DNA of 64,000 nt from the NCBI RefSeq assembly GCF_021172045.1, contig NZ_CP087164.1, positions 4,898,001 through 4,962,000 of the forward strand, written 5' to 3'. A program made the position numbers and the translations under genes. The notes below the pieces were generated by a model. The model was given only the letters and a program-made list of their open reading frames with translations, searched no databases and had not been told where the DNA came from. The DNA comes from Capillimicrobium parvum. GTDB taxonomy: Bacteria > Actinomycetota > Thermoleophilia > Solirubrobacterales > Solirubrobacteraceae. Positions 1-7,489 of the stretch are shown in pieces (the stretch's first letter is position 1; every line of letters starts with the position of its first letter).

Positions 1-545
1 TGCGCGCGCAGCTCGACGCCTCCGGCGGCCCCTCAGGGACGGACACCGTCGAGGCGACCTACGACACGACCGAGGATCTCGAGCGACAGAAGGAGCTGTC
101 GCGCCACGCGTTCGGTGCGCAGTTCGTGACGCTGCGCGTGGACGTCGACTCGGGCGAGATCCGCGTCGACCGGCTGCTCGGCGTCTTCGCCGCCGGCCGC
201 ATCCTGAACCCTCGGACCGCCCGCTCGCAGTTCATCGGCGGGATGACGATGGGGATGGCGATGGCGCTGATGGAGGAGAGCGTCGTCGACCTCGAGTTCG
301 GCGACTACCTCAACCACGACCTCGCCCAGTACCACGTGCCCGTCAACGCCGACATCCCGTCGATCGAGGCGCACTGGATCGACGAGGAGGACCCCGACGT
401 CAACCCACTCGGCGTGAAGGGCATCGGCGAGATCGGGATCGTCGGCACCGCGGCGGCGGTCGGCAACGCGTTCTTCCACGCGACCGGCGTGCGCATCCGC
501 GACCTGCCGTTGCGGCCGGACCGGGTGCTCGGGGCGCTCGGGTGA
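1..545 (+). CDS. Xanthine dehydrogenase/aldehyde oxidase family, molybdopterin-binding subunit, C-terminal part (partial)
   Basis: The reading frame is open from base 3 and ends at a TGA at 543-545, leaving about 180 residues; the start lies outside the window. The stretch FGAQFVTLRVDVDSGEI followed by GVFAAGRILNPRTARSQ, and further on NPLGVKGIGEIGIVG, is the C-terminal region of the molybdenum-cofactor-binding subunit of the xanthine dehydrogenase family. The GxxGxGE loop (VKGIGEIG) carries the conserved active-site glutamate of this family. Such enzymes hydroxylate purines or aldehydes with FAD and 2Fe-2S partners, which would lie upstream. The substrate cannot be told from this fragment. 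It is convergent with and directly abuts the next gene. Confidence 0.9.
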   Translation, partial: RAQLDASGGPSGTDTVEATYDTTEDLERQKELSRHAFGAQFVTLRVDVDSGEIRVDRLLGVFAAGRILNPRTARSQFIGGMTMGMAMALMEESVVDLEFGDYLNHDLAQYHVPVNADIPSIEAHWIDEEDPDVNPLGVKGIGEIGIVGTAAAVGNAFFHATGVRIRDLPLRPDRVLGALG

Positions 546-1952
546 TCACGGCCGCGTGAGGAACGGCCGCCGGGCGGCGGTGCGGGCGCAGGACGCGTCG
601 AGCGACTCGGCCGTGCCCCGCTGCACGAACGCGGCGATCAGGCGCTGCGCACACGGCAGCAGCAGCTGCCCGTGGCCCGCGGCCGGGAACACGACGGTCC
701 GGCTGTTGGGCAGCTCGCGCCGCGCGCCGGCGACGTTGGCGGGCGGGTCGGCCGTGTCCTCCGCGCCGGTGAGCAGCAGCACCGGCGCGCGCGACCGGAC
801 CCGCCGGCCGAGCGCCGGGTCGACCACGCCGCGCGGCAACACGCGGCAGGCCGCTCGGGTGAGCGCCATCGACCGTCGCTGCAGAGGCGCGATGAAGCTT
901 CCGGCGCTCTCATGGGCGATCACACCGGGACGCTGCTCGGCCCAGCGCTCGCTGCACCCGACCAGCGCCGGGTAGGCGAGCTGCTCGGTGGGCGGGTCGG
1001 CCGCGACGACGCGGGCCAGGCCGGTCAGCTGCCCCTGCGCCCCGAGATGGAGCAGCAGCGGGATCGCCGCCTTGTTCGGCGTGTAGTCCAATAGTGCGTC
1101 CACGGCGTTGGCCAGCGCGAAGCGGTCGAACGGCACGTTGGACCCCGCCACCCAGTACGGCCGGCGGCCCAGCCGCGCGGCGATGCGCGCGTAGTCGGCG
1201 CGCGGGTCGGGGAAGGCCGCGTGGCAGGCCGCGTCGGCGCGGCACCGCGCGAAGAGCATGTCCAGGGCACGCTGAGCGTTGCGCGCGCCGCGTTCGAAGA
1301 CCCGCACGTCGAGCAGCGACGCGCCGTCGAGGACCATCGAGCGCACGTGTGCGCCGTGGCGCGCGAGGTAGGCCTGCGCGGTCGTCCCGCCGTACGAGAT
1401 GCCATACACGTCGATGTCGTCGTAGCCGAGGGCCCGGCGTACGCGGTCGAAGTCGTCGACGGCGACCGTCGTGGTGTAGAAGCGCAGCCCGGGTCCTATG
1501 CGCGCCGCGCACCGGCGCACCGCACCGGTGACGGCGCGCAGCGACGCCTGCTCGCCCAAAGGCGGAACCGCGCAGGCCAGGCGGTTCGAGCCGCCGGTGC
1601 CGCGCTGGTCGACGAAGACCAGGTCGCGCGTGCGGTTGACCTCGGCGAGCATCGGGGTCGCGGTCGCCAGCTCGTCCTCGATCGCCGCCGCTCCCCAGCC
1701 GGCGAAGTAGAAGAGCGGGTCGCGCCGCGCCTCGCCGTCGCGGGCGGGGACGACGGCGACCCGGATGGGGATCCGCCGGCCGGCCGGGCGGGAGGGATCC
1801 TCCGCGACGTGCACCGTCGCGCAGCGCGCATGGACTCCGCCGATCGTGCAGGGCCGCAGCGACAGACGCCGCTCAGCCGACGGCGATCCGCCGCCGCACG
1901 CGGCGAGGCCGCCGATCACCAGAACGGCGGCGACACGGCACAGCGAGCGCAT
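546..1952 (-). CDS. Secreted alpha/beta-hydrolase lipoprotein (TAP-like peptidase/hydrolase)
   Basis: The product is a 468-aa alpha/beta-hydrolase. I prefer the start at 1952 because MRSLCRVAAVLVIGGLAACGGG is then a textbook lipoprotein signal (lipobox LAAC); a longer frame to 1988 is possible. FVDQRGTGGS precedes the nucleophile elbow GISYGG, giving the catalytic serine near residue 190, and a C-terminal TAP-like segment (APVLLLTGAEDTADPPA, then AAGHGQ) supplies the Asp and His. This matches the actinobacterial tripeptidyl-aminopeptidase-like hydrolases, which are exported and cleave short peptides or esters. The substrate is unknown. The gene is monocistronic and convergent with the molybdoenzyme fragment. 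Confidence 0.85.
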   Translation of the reverse strand: MRSLCRVAAVLVIGGLAACGGGSPSAERRLSLRPCTIGGVHARCATVHVAEDPSRPAGRRIPIRVAVVPARDGEARRDPLFYFAGWGAAAIEDELATATPMLAEVNRTRDLVFVDQRGTGGSNRLACAVPPLGEQASLRAVTGAVRRCAARIGPGLRFYTTTVAVDDFDRVRRALGYDDIDVYGISYGGTTAQAYLARHGAHVRSMVLDGASLLDVRVFERGARNAQRALDMLFARCRADAACHAAFPDPRADYARIAARLGRRPYWVAGSNVPFDRFALANAVDALLDYTPNKAAIPLLLHLGAQGQLTGLARVVAADPPTEQLAYPALVGCSERWAEQRPGVIAHESAGSFIAPLQRRSMALTRAACRVLPRGVVDPALGRRVRSRAPVLLLTGAEDTADPPANVAGARRELPNSRTVVFPAAGHGQLLLPCAQRLIAAFVQRGTAESLDASCARTAARRPFLTRP

Positions 1953-2029
1953 GGTGCCCAGCGTCGATCGGCGCACCGGGCCGCGCATCCGTACTCCTCC
2001 ACGCCGAGGCGGGGCTCACCACGGCTCGG

Positions 2030-3511
2030 CTACGTGCCGCAGTACGTGACGTACGTGCCGAAGCCGTCAGGCGCGGGCTCGGCGTAGGTCTCGAGGCCGT
2101 CGCGCTCCTCGAACGGTCGCGTGACGACGTCGACGAGGCGGTCGAAGGGCGCCATGTCGCCGGCGGTCGCCGCGGCGAGCGCCTCCTCGACCAGGTGGTT
2201 GCGCGGGATGTAGACCGGGTTGACCGCGTCCATGGCCGCGGCGGTCGCCGCCGGGTCGCGGCCCTCGCGGGCGAGCTCGGCGCGCCAGCGCTCCGACCAG
2301 GCGTCGAACGGCGCGCGGTCGGCGAAGAGGTCGCGGGCGGGCGAGGGGCCGCCGCGCAGGGTCGTGGCCAGCGCGCGGAACAGCGAGGTGAAGTCGACGC
2401 CCTGGGGCACCATCAGCGCGAGCAGGTCGGCGATCAGGGCGCCGTCGTCGCCCGGATCCCCGGCGAGGCCGATCTTCGCGCGCATCCCCTCCGCGAACCG
2501 CGCGTCGAAGCGGTCGGTGAAGGCGTTGAGGACACCCGTGGCGGCGGCGATCGCGGCCTCCTGGTCGGCGTCGATCAGCGTCAGCAGCGTCTCGGCGAAC
2601 CGCGCCAGGTTCCACTGGGCGACGGACGGCTGGTTGCCGAACGCGTAGCGGCCCCCGTGGTCGATCGAGCTGAACACCGTCGCCGGGTCGTAGGCCTCCA
2701 TGAAGGCGCACGGGCCGTAGTCGATCGTCTCGCCGGAGATCGTCATGTTGTCGGTGTTCATCACGCCGTGGATGAAGCCGACGAGCATCCAGCGCGCGAT
2801 CAGGTCGGCCTGCGCGCGCGTGACGTGCTCGAACAGCGCGAGGTACGGGTTGGCGGCCTCGGCCGCCGCGGGATGGTGGCGCGCGATGGCATGGTCGGCG
2901 AGGCGCCGCACGAGCGCGGGGTCGCGCGTCAAGGCCGCGTACTGGAACGTGCCGACGCGCAGGTGGCTGGCCGCGACGCGCGTGAGCACCGCGCCGGGCA
3001 GGACCGTCTCGCGCACGACGTTCTCGCCGGTGGCGACGACCGCGAGCGCCCGCGTCGTCGGGATGCCGAGCGCGTGCATCGCCTCGCCGACGACGTACTC
3101 GCGCAGCATCGGCCCGACCGCCGCTCGGCCGTCGGCCCCGCGGGCGAACGGCGTGCGGCCCGAGCCCTTGAAGTGGAGGTCCCGGCGGTGCCCGCGGACG
3201 TCGAGCACCTCGCCCAGCAGCAGCGCGCGGCCGTCGCCGAGCCGGGGCGAGAAGCCGCCGAACTGGTGGCCCGAGTACGCCTGCGCGACCGGCGACGCCC
3301 CCTCAGGCACGGTGTTGCCCGCGAGGATCGCGACGCCTTCGCCGGTCCGCAGCGCCGCCGGATCGGCTCCCAGCTCCTCGGCGAGCCCGTCGTTGAGCGC
3401 GAGCAGCCGCGGCGCGGGCGCGCGGGCCGCCTCCCAGGGCTCGTACAGGCCGGGGAGGTCGCGCACGAACGTGTTGTCGAACTGCAGCAGCGGACGGGCG
3501 GCGACGCTCAT
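2030..3511 (-). CDS. selO: Protein adenylyltransferase SelO (YdiU family)
   Basis: The 493-aa product is a pseudokinase-fold SelO/YdiU protein, which transfers AMP from ATP to Ser/Thr/Tyr of target proteins. Visible hallmarks are [18 protein letters not shown] near residues 80-100, the [19 protein letters not shown] segment, and [19 protein letters not shown] containing the metal-binding Asn/Asp. The C-terminus reads TYCGT: cysteine stands where eukaryotic SelO has selenocysteine, and the codon is TGC, so no recoding is involved. The length is typical of bacterial members. The gene is alone on its strand with intergenic gaps on both sides. Known members act in oxidative-stress signalling; the targets here are unknown. 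Confidence 0.93.
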   Translation of the reverse strand: MSVAARPLLQFDNTFVRDLPGLYEPWEAARAPAPRLLALNDGLAEELGADPAALRTGEGVAILAGNTVPEGASPVAQAYSGHQFGGFSPRLGDGRALLLGEVLDVRGHRRDLHFKGSGRTPFARGADGRAAVGPMLREYVVGEAMHALGIPTTRALAVVATGENVVRETVLPGAVLTRVAASHLRVGTFQYAALTRDPALVRRLADHAIARHHPAAAEAANPYLALFEHVTRAQADLIARWMLVGFIHGVMNTDNMTISGETIDYGPCAFMEAYDPATVFSSIDHGGRYAFGNQPSVAQWNLARFAETLLTLIDADQEAAIAAATGVLNAFTDRFDARFAEGMRAKIGLAGDPGDDGALIADLLALMVPQGVDFTSLFRALATTLRGGPSPARDLFADRAPFDAWSERWRAELAREGRDPAATAAAMDAVNPVYIPRNHLVEEALAAATAGDMAPFDRLVDVVTRPFEERDGLETYAEPAPDGFGTYVTYCGT

Positions 3512-3543
3512 GTTTCCAGGCTAGCCAGGCCGGCCGGGCCGCC

Positions 3544-3681
3544 TCACCCCGCGGGCGGCCGCCGCCCCGAGGCGATGAGCGCGCAGCCGTCGAGGACGAG
3601 CCCCTCGTGGCCGGCCCGGGCGACGGCTGCGAGCCGGTCGAGCGCTCGGCGACGAATCTGGTCGCGCACCTCGGGCTCCAT
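3544..3681 (-). CDS. Possible small ORF or gene remnant (45 aa)
   Basis: This minus-strand frame begins at an ATG at 3679-3681 and encodes MEPEVRDQIRRRALDRLAA followed by ARAGHEGLVLDGCALIASG. It has a helix-then-strand look and ordinary amino-acid composition. I do not recognise it, and no good ribosome-binding site is visible. It could be a small gene, the remnant of one, or chance in GC-rich DNA. It fills most of the 296-bp gap between selO and the M15 peptidase; nothing else is supported there. Confidence 0.2.
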   Translation of the reverse strand: MEPEVRDQIRRRALDRLAAVARAGHEGLVLDGCALIASGRRPPAG

Positions 3682-3807
3682 GCCGGCGAGAGCGATCGTC
3701 GAGGCAGAACGGCCCGTTCCACATCTCCGACATCGCGGAGCGACTCTCCCACCCGAGCCGCAGGGGCGCAACGCCGGTCGCCCGGCGGGCGTAGCATCCC
3801 TGGCGTC

Positions 3808-4443
3808 GTGCTCGGCGCTCTGGCGGCATCCGCGGTGCTGTTCTCGCCGTTTCACTCCTCGGTCCAGCCGCTGCCGGCGCCCGTCAAGACGCAGCTGAAG
3901 GCCGGCGGCTTCTGGCACAAGGGCTGCCCGGTCGGTCTCGGCGAGCTGCGCCTGCTGGCCGTGACCTACCGCGGGTTCGACCGGCGCGGCCACACCGGGC
4001 AGCTGATCGTCAACGAGCGCGCCGCCGAGCCGCTCGCGGGCGTCTTTCGCAGGCTCTACCGCCTGCACTTCCCCATCCGCCACATGGCGCTCGACGACAT
4101 GTACGGCCCGCCGCGCGGGCGCCCCGCCGACGACGACGTGACCGGCTCGTTCCACTGCCGCCAGGCAGTCCCCTCACCGTGCTCGAGCGGGACCGGCACC
4201 GGGTCGTGGTCGATGCACGCCTACGGGCTCGCGGTCGACGTCAACCCGCTCGAGAACCCCTACGTCGGCTGCGGCCAGAGCCGCGACCCGGCGACCCGGC
4301 CGTACTTCGACCGCTCCAGACACCGGCCCGGCATGGTCACCCGGCGCGCGATCCGCGCGTTCCGGTCGATCGGCTGGGGCTGGGGCGGCGCGTGGACCGG
4401 GAACACGAAGGACTACATGCACTTCTCGTCGACCGGCCACTGA
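3808..4443 (+). CDS. M15-family D,D-/L,D-carboxypeptidase-like metallopeptidase, probably exported
   Basis: The C-terminal half carries the zinc-site motif SMHAYGLAVDVN (SxHxxGxAxD) and the closing DYMHFS histidine of M15/VanY-type peptidases, which cut D-Ala peptides in the cell wall. The start is uncertain. A GTG at 3808 gives a hydrophobic leader (VLGALAASAVLFSPF) and a 211-aa protein; the frame stays open further upstream, but that part is Arg/Ser-rich and looks non-coding. No strong Shine-Dalgarno supports any start. The extra cysteines (CPVG, CRQ, CSS, CGQ) suggest disulfides in an extracellular enzyme. Substrate specificity cannot be told. Confidence 0.8.
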   Translation: MLGALAASAVLFSPFHSSVQPLPAPVKTQLKAGGFWHKGCPVGLGELRLLAVTYRGFDRRGHTGQLIVNERAAEPLAGVFRRLYRLHFPIRHMALDDMYGPPRGRPADDDVTGSFHCRQAVPSPCSSGTGTGSWSMHAYGLAVDVNPLENPYVGCGQSRDPATRPYFDRSRHRPGMVTRRAIRAFRSIGWGWGGAWTGNTKDYMHFSSTGH

Positions 4444-4498
4444 CTGCGGCGGCGACGGGAGTGTCCCGAGTTTCGGACCGCATGCGGCCCTTCTCGGG

Positions 4499-5374
4499 TC
4501 AGGTGGCGGTGAGGCGCGCGCGTCCGGCGCGCAGCGTCGAGAGCATCGCCTCCTCGTCGGCGCGGTTGTCGCGGGCGAGCTGCGCGGTCCCCTCGTCGCC
4601 GGCCGCCCGGGCCAGGCGCTCGAGCTCGTCGTAGGCCTCGATCTCCCGGCGCTCCAGGTCCGCCAGCGCCGGCACGCGCTGCGCCGGCGAGCGTCCCGTC
4701 CCGGCGCGCCGGCGGGCACCGAGGAACGCGCGCACCCTCGCGCCCGCGTCGCGCGGCTTGGAACGGTCGGCGCGCAGCATCCACAGCCGCTCGCGCAGCC
4801 GCTCGGCGTGCCGGCGCGTCTGCTTGTGGTGCAGCGTCAGATCGTGGACGAGCTCGTCGTCCTCGGACTCCGACATCGCCGTCGCGAGCTGCTCGAGCGC
4901 CGCCTGCTCCATCGCGTGCGCGCGCCGCAGCGCGTCCACGAGCGCCGCCCGATGCGCCGGACCGACGTCCGGCCCGCCACCGCCGCGCTCCGGCTGCGCC
5001 CGGGCGCGGATCGCCTCCCGCCGCCGCGGGATGCCGGACGGCGACGCCGCCGTGTCGGATACGAGGCCGTAGTGCTCGGCGATCGCGCGGTCGCGCTCGA
5101 CCGGCAGGTCGTCCTCGTCCGGCAGCGCCGGCGACGACGCCACGCGATCGGCCGACGGCGTGACGCGCACCGCGAACCCGCTCGGCTCCGACCCGGCCAC
5201 CGGCACCGCGCGCAGACCGCCGCCGTGGCCGTCGCCCGCCAGGGCCACGACGAGCCACTCCGGCGCGCCCGTCGCGCGGTCGGCGCGCAGCCCGGCGACC
5301 ACGCCGATCCGCCGGTCGAACGGGTCATAGACCCCGCGGCCGACCCAGCCGCGCAGCTCGGCCGGCGTCCGCAT
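4499..5374 (-). CDS. PRC-barrel domain plus ferritin-like (DUF892/YciE-like) protein
   Basis: The product is 291 aa when started at the ATG at 5372-5374, which shares one base with the preceding TGA (TGATG). Residues 1-85 (LRGWVGRGVYDPFDRRIGVV) form a PRC-barrel-like beta domain, often a tether to a complex or the membrane. After a Pro/Arg-rich linker, residues ~155-285 are four long helices rich in Glu and His (HAMEQAALEQLATAMS, TLHHKQTRRHAERLRE, LERREIEAYDELERLA), the pattern of ferritin-like DUF892/YciE stress proteins. It is the last gene of the formate dehydrogenase end of the operon, so a role in metal or oxidative protection of that enzyme is possible. The function is not demonstrated. 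Confidence 0.75.
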   Translation of the reverse strand: MRTPAELRGWVGRGVYDPFDRRIGVVAGLRADRATGAPEWLVVALAGDGHGGGLRAVPVAGSEPSGFAVRVTPSADRVASSPALPDEDDLPVERDRAIAEHYGLVSDTAASPSGIPRRREAIRARAQPERGGGGPDVGPAHRAALVDALRRAHAMEQAALEQLATAMSESEDDELVHDLTLHHKQTRRHAERLRERLWMLRADRSKPRDAGARVRAFLGARRRAGTGRSPAQRVPALADLERREIEAYDELERLARAAGDEGTAQLARDNRADEEAMLSTLRAGRARLTAT

Positions 5375-5661
5375 CAGCGCGGCACCGCCCACGACGACCC
5401 CTGCGCCGTGATCTTGCGCTCGACGTCCCACGAACCGCCCGCCCAGCGCACCTCGGCGACGAGCCGTCCGTCGTCAGCGGTGACGATCCGCCCCGCCTTC
5501 GCGCCGCCCGGCTGCACGACCAGCTTGCGCTCGCCGGACAGCGCGCCGTCCACGATCTGCTGGAAGCGCTCGGCGGCGAACGAGCCGACCCGCTGGTCGT
5601 TGATCGTCGTCGCCAGCGCGTTCAGCGCCCGCGACACCTCGACGTCGGTGGGCAGCGTCAC
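5374..5661 (-). CDS. Unknown 95-aa protein of the formate dehydrogenase operon
   Basis: The GTG start at 5659-5661 overlaps the nrfD stop by 4 nt and its TGA overlaps the next ATG by one base, so it is translated as part of the operon. The N-terminal half (TDVEVSRALNALATTIND, then VGSFAAERFQQIVDGALSG) is predicted helical. The C-terminal half alternates basic and hydrophobic residues (ERKLVVQPGG, LVAEVRWAGGSWDVERKI) like a small beta-sheet. There is no signal peptide, membrane segment or cysteine. I do not recognise a family. Position suggests a soluble assembly or regulatory factor for the formate dehydrogenase. Confidence 0.75.
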   Translation of the reverse strand: MTLPTDVEVSRALNALATTINDQRVGSFAAERFQQIVDGALSGERKLVVQPGGAKAGRIVTADDGRLVAEVRWAGGSWDVERKITAQGSSWAVPR

Positions 5662-6602
5662 CGCCGCACCGCCGTCCTGATCGCGCCGAGGCCGCGCCGC
5701 GTCCGCACCCGGTCGCGCTGCGGCCCGACCGTGTAGCTCGGGTCGCGGGCCGAGATCAGCCCCGCCTTGAACACGCTCCAGCGCTCGCACGCCGCCCCCG
5801 CCAGCACCATCGCACCGCCTGCCACCGCGGCCGCCCGGCGCCGCCGGGCCGCGCCCGCGAGCAGCAGCGCGCCCGTCGCGGTCAGCAGCCGCGCTGCCCG
5901 GGTGAACGGCTCGGCGTCGGGCGAGTGATACGGGTCGGCGAGCTCGTCGAGCCGGTGCTCCATGACCTGCACCGCGACCAGCTCGCCGAGCGACCCGAGC
6001 ACCGCCAGCCGCCGCGCCGGCCCGGCGCTCGCCACCGGCGTGAGCATCGCGGCCGTCGCCCCCGCGCTCGCCGCGGCGCCCGACGCGAAGATCGCCGGCA
6101 GCTCGCGGTGCGCCTCGTGCCAGACCGGCACCGCGGTCTGGGCGATGAGCGCGGCCGTGTACGTCGACAGCGGCAGCCCCGCCACCGCCGCGACCGGGCG
6201 CGCGACCGCCGACATCCGCGCCAGGCGCCCCGTCGCCGAGTTCACCGCCGCCACCCCCGTCGCCGTCCCGCTCACCACCAGGATCCACGAGCCGACGCTC
6301 ATCGGCGAGGTGACCTTGAACATGCGCAGCATGTTCAAGAAGCGCTTGGGCACGCCGAGGTCGGAGATCAGCAGCGCCGGGCTGATGCCCACGCCGCCCA
6401 GCGCCGCCAGCCACGCGCGCCGCGCGAGCACGTCGTTGCCGGTCCGCCCGGCGAGGTACGCCAGGCCGGCGGACGCGCCGCCCAGCCCGCCGGCGAAGAA
6501 GTACCAGGGGATCTGCGGCGTCCAGATCGGCTCCTTGATGACCGGCTGGCCGTAGTAGGAGCGCGGCGGCCCGCCGTTCGTGGCTGGCACGGTCGCGCTC
6601 AC
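5658..6602 (-). CDS. nrfD: NrfD/PsrC-type membrane quinone-interacting subunit of formate dehydrogenase
   Basis: The 314-aa polytopic protein (about eight membrane segments) has the NrfD/polysulfide-reductase signature near its N-terminus: WYFFAGGLGGASAGLAYLAG, then GISPALLISDLGVPKRFLNM. A tyrosine-rich leader (PRSYYGQPVIKEPIWTPQIPW) also fits the family. NrfD subunits accept electrons from a 4x[4Fe-4S] partner and exchange them with menaquinone without heme. It replaces the usual di-heme cytochrome b (FdnI) of formate dehydrogenase-N. The start is GTG, overlapping the fdhB stop by 4 nt. Confidence 0.9.
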   Translation of the reverse strand: MSATVPATNGGPPRSYYGQPVIKEPIWTPQIPWYFFAGGLGGASAGLAYLAGRTGNDVLARRAWLAALGGVGISPALLISDLGVPKRFLNMLRMFKVTSPMSVGSWILVVSGTATGVAAVNSATGRLARMSAVARPVAAVAGLPLSTYTAALIAQTAVPVWHEAHRELPAIFASGAAASAGATAAMLTPVASAGPARRLAVLGSLGELVAVQVMEHRLDELADPYHSPDAEPFTRAARLLTATGALLLAGAARRRRAAAVAGGAMVLAGAACERWSVFKAGLISARDPSYTVGPQRDRVRTRRGLGAIRTAVRR

Positions 6603-7489
6603 CGCCGCCCCCCGAGGAACGCGCCGGCCAGCGCGGCGCCGAGGCCGGCGGCCGCCAGCCCCGCCGCCGCCCAGATCGAGCCGATGTCGCGGGTGGTGTC
6701 CACCGGGTCCGGGGGCAGTCCGTAGACCTCCGGATCGTCGAGCAGCAGGAAGAACGCGCCGGCGCCGCCGACCCCGTCCTCGGAGTCGGCGAGGTACAGC
6801 TGCGCGTCGTCCTGGCCGGCCGCGGCCAGCTGCTCCAGCCGCCGGCCGGCCCGCTCGCGCAGCTCGTCGAGCTCGCCGAACTGGATCGAGTTCGTCGGGC
6901 ACGCCTGCGCGCATGCCGGCTCCTTGTCGTCCTTGAGCCGGTCGTAGCAGAGCGTGCACTTCCACACGCGCCCGTCGCCCTCGCGCTGGTCGAGGACGCC
7001 GAACGGGCAGGCCGGCACGCAGTAGCCGCAGCCGTTGCAGATGTCCTGCTGGACGACGACCGTGTCGAACTCGGTGCGGAACAGCGCCCCGGTCGGGCAG
7101 ACCTCCAGGCAGGCGGCGTGCGTGCAGTGCTTGCAGACGTCGGAGGCCATGAGCCAGCGCATGCCGTCGGCCTCCTGGTAGGTCTGCAGGCCGGTCTCGT
7201 CGACGAGCGCGTCGAGCGCCGCCGCCTCGACGAGCGACTCCGCCGCCGCGTCCACGCCCATGGGCCTGCGCTGCTCGACGAACGCCACGTGGCGCCAGGT
7301 GTTCGCCCCGAGGTCGATCGTGTTGTCGTACGAGTTGCCGGTGAAGCCCTGGATCGACTCCGGCACGCGGTTCCACTCCTTGCACGCCACCTCGCAGGCC
7401 TTGCACCCGATGCAGATCGACGTGTCCGTGAAGAAGCCGACGCGCGGCTTCGCCTCCGCGCCGTAGGTGCGCACCTCGAGGCGGCTCAC
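6599..7489 (-). CDS. fdhB: Formate dehydrogenase iron-sulfur subunit (four [4Fe-4S] clusters)
   Basis: The 296-aa ferredoxin-like electron-transfer subunit has cluster cysteines in CIGCKACEVAC (Cys26, 29, 32, 36), CKHCTHAACLEVCP, CNGCGYCVPACP and CTLC...CAQACP, giving four [4Fe-4S] sites as in FdnH/FdoH. GFFTDTSICIGCKACEVACK is the family hallmark. The C-terminus carries a single hydrophobic helix (WAAAGLAAAGLGAALAGAF) that should anchor it next to NrfD. There is no twin-arginine signal, so the hydrophilic part is expected on the cytoplasmic side. It passes electrons from FdhA to NrfD. GTG start, 4-nt overlap with fdhA. Confidence 0.95.
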   Translation of the reverse strand: MSRLEVRTYGAEAKPRVGFFTDTSICIGCKACEVACKEWNRVPESIQGFTGNSYDNTIDLGANTWRHVAFVEQRRPMGVDAAAESLVEAAALDALVDETGLQTYQEADGMRWLMASDVCKHCTHAACLEVCPTGALFRTEFDTVVVQQDICNGCGYCVPACPFGVLDQREGDGRVWKCTLCYDRLKDDKEPACAQACPTNSIQFGELDELRERAGRRLEQLAAAGQDDAQLYLADSEDGVGGAGAFFLLLDDPEVYGLPPDPVDTTRDIGSIWAAAGLAAAGLGAALAGAFLGGRR

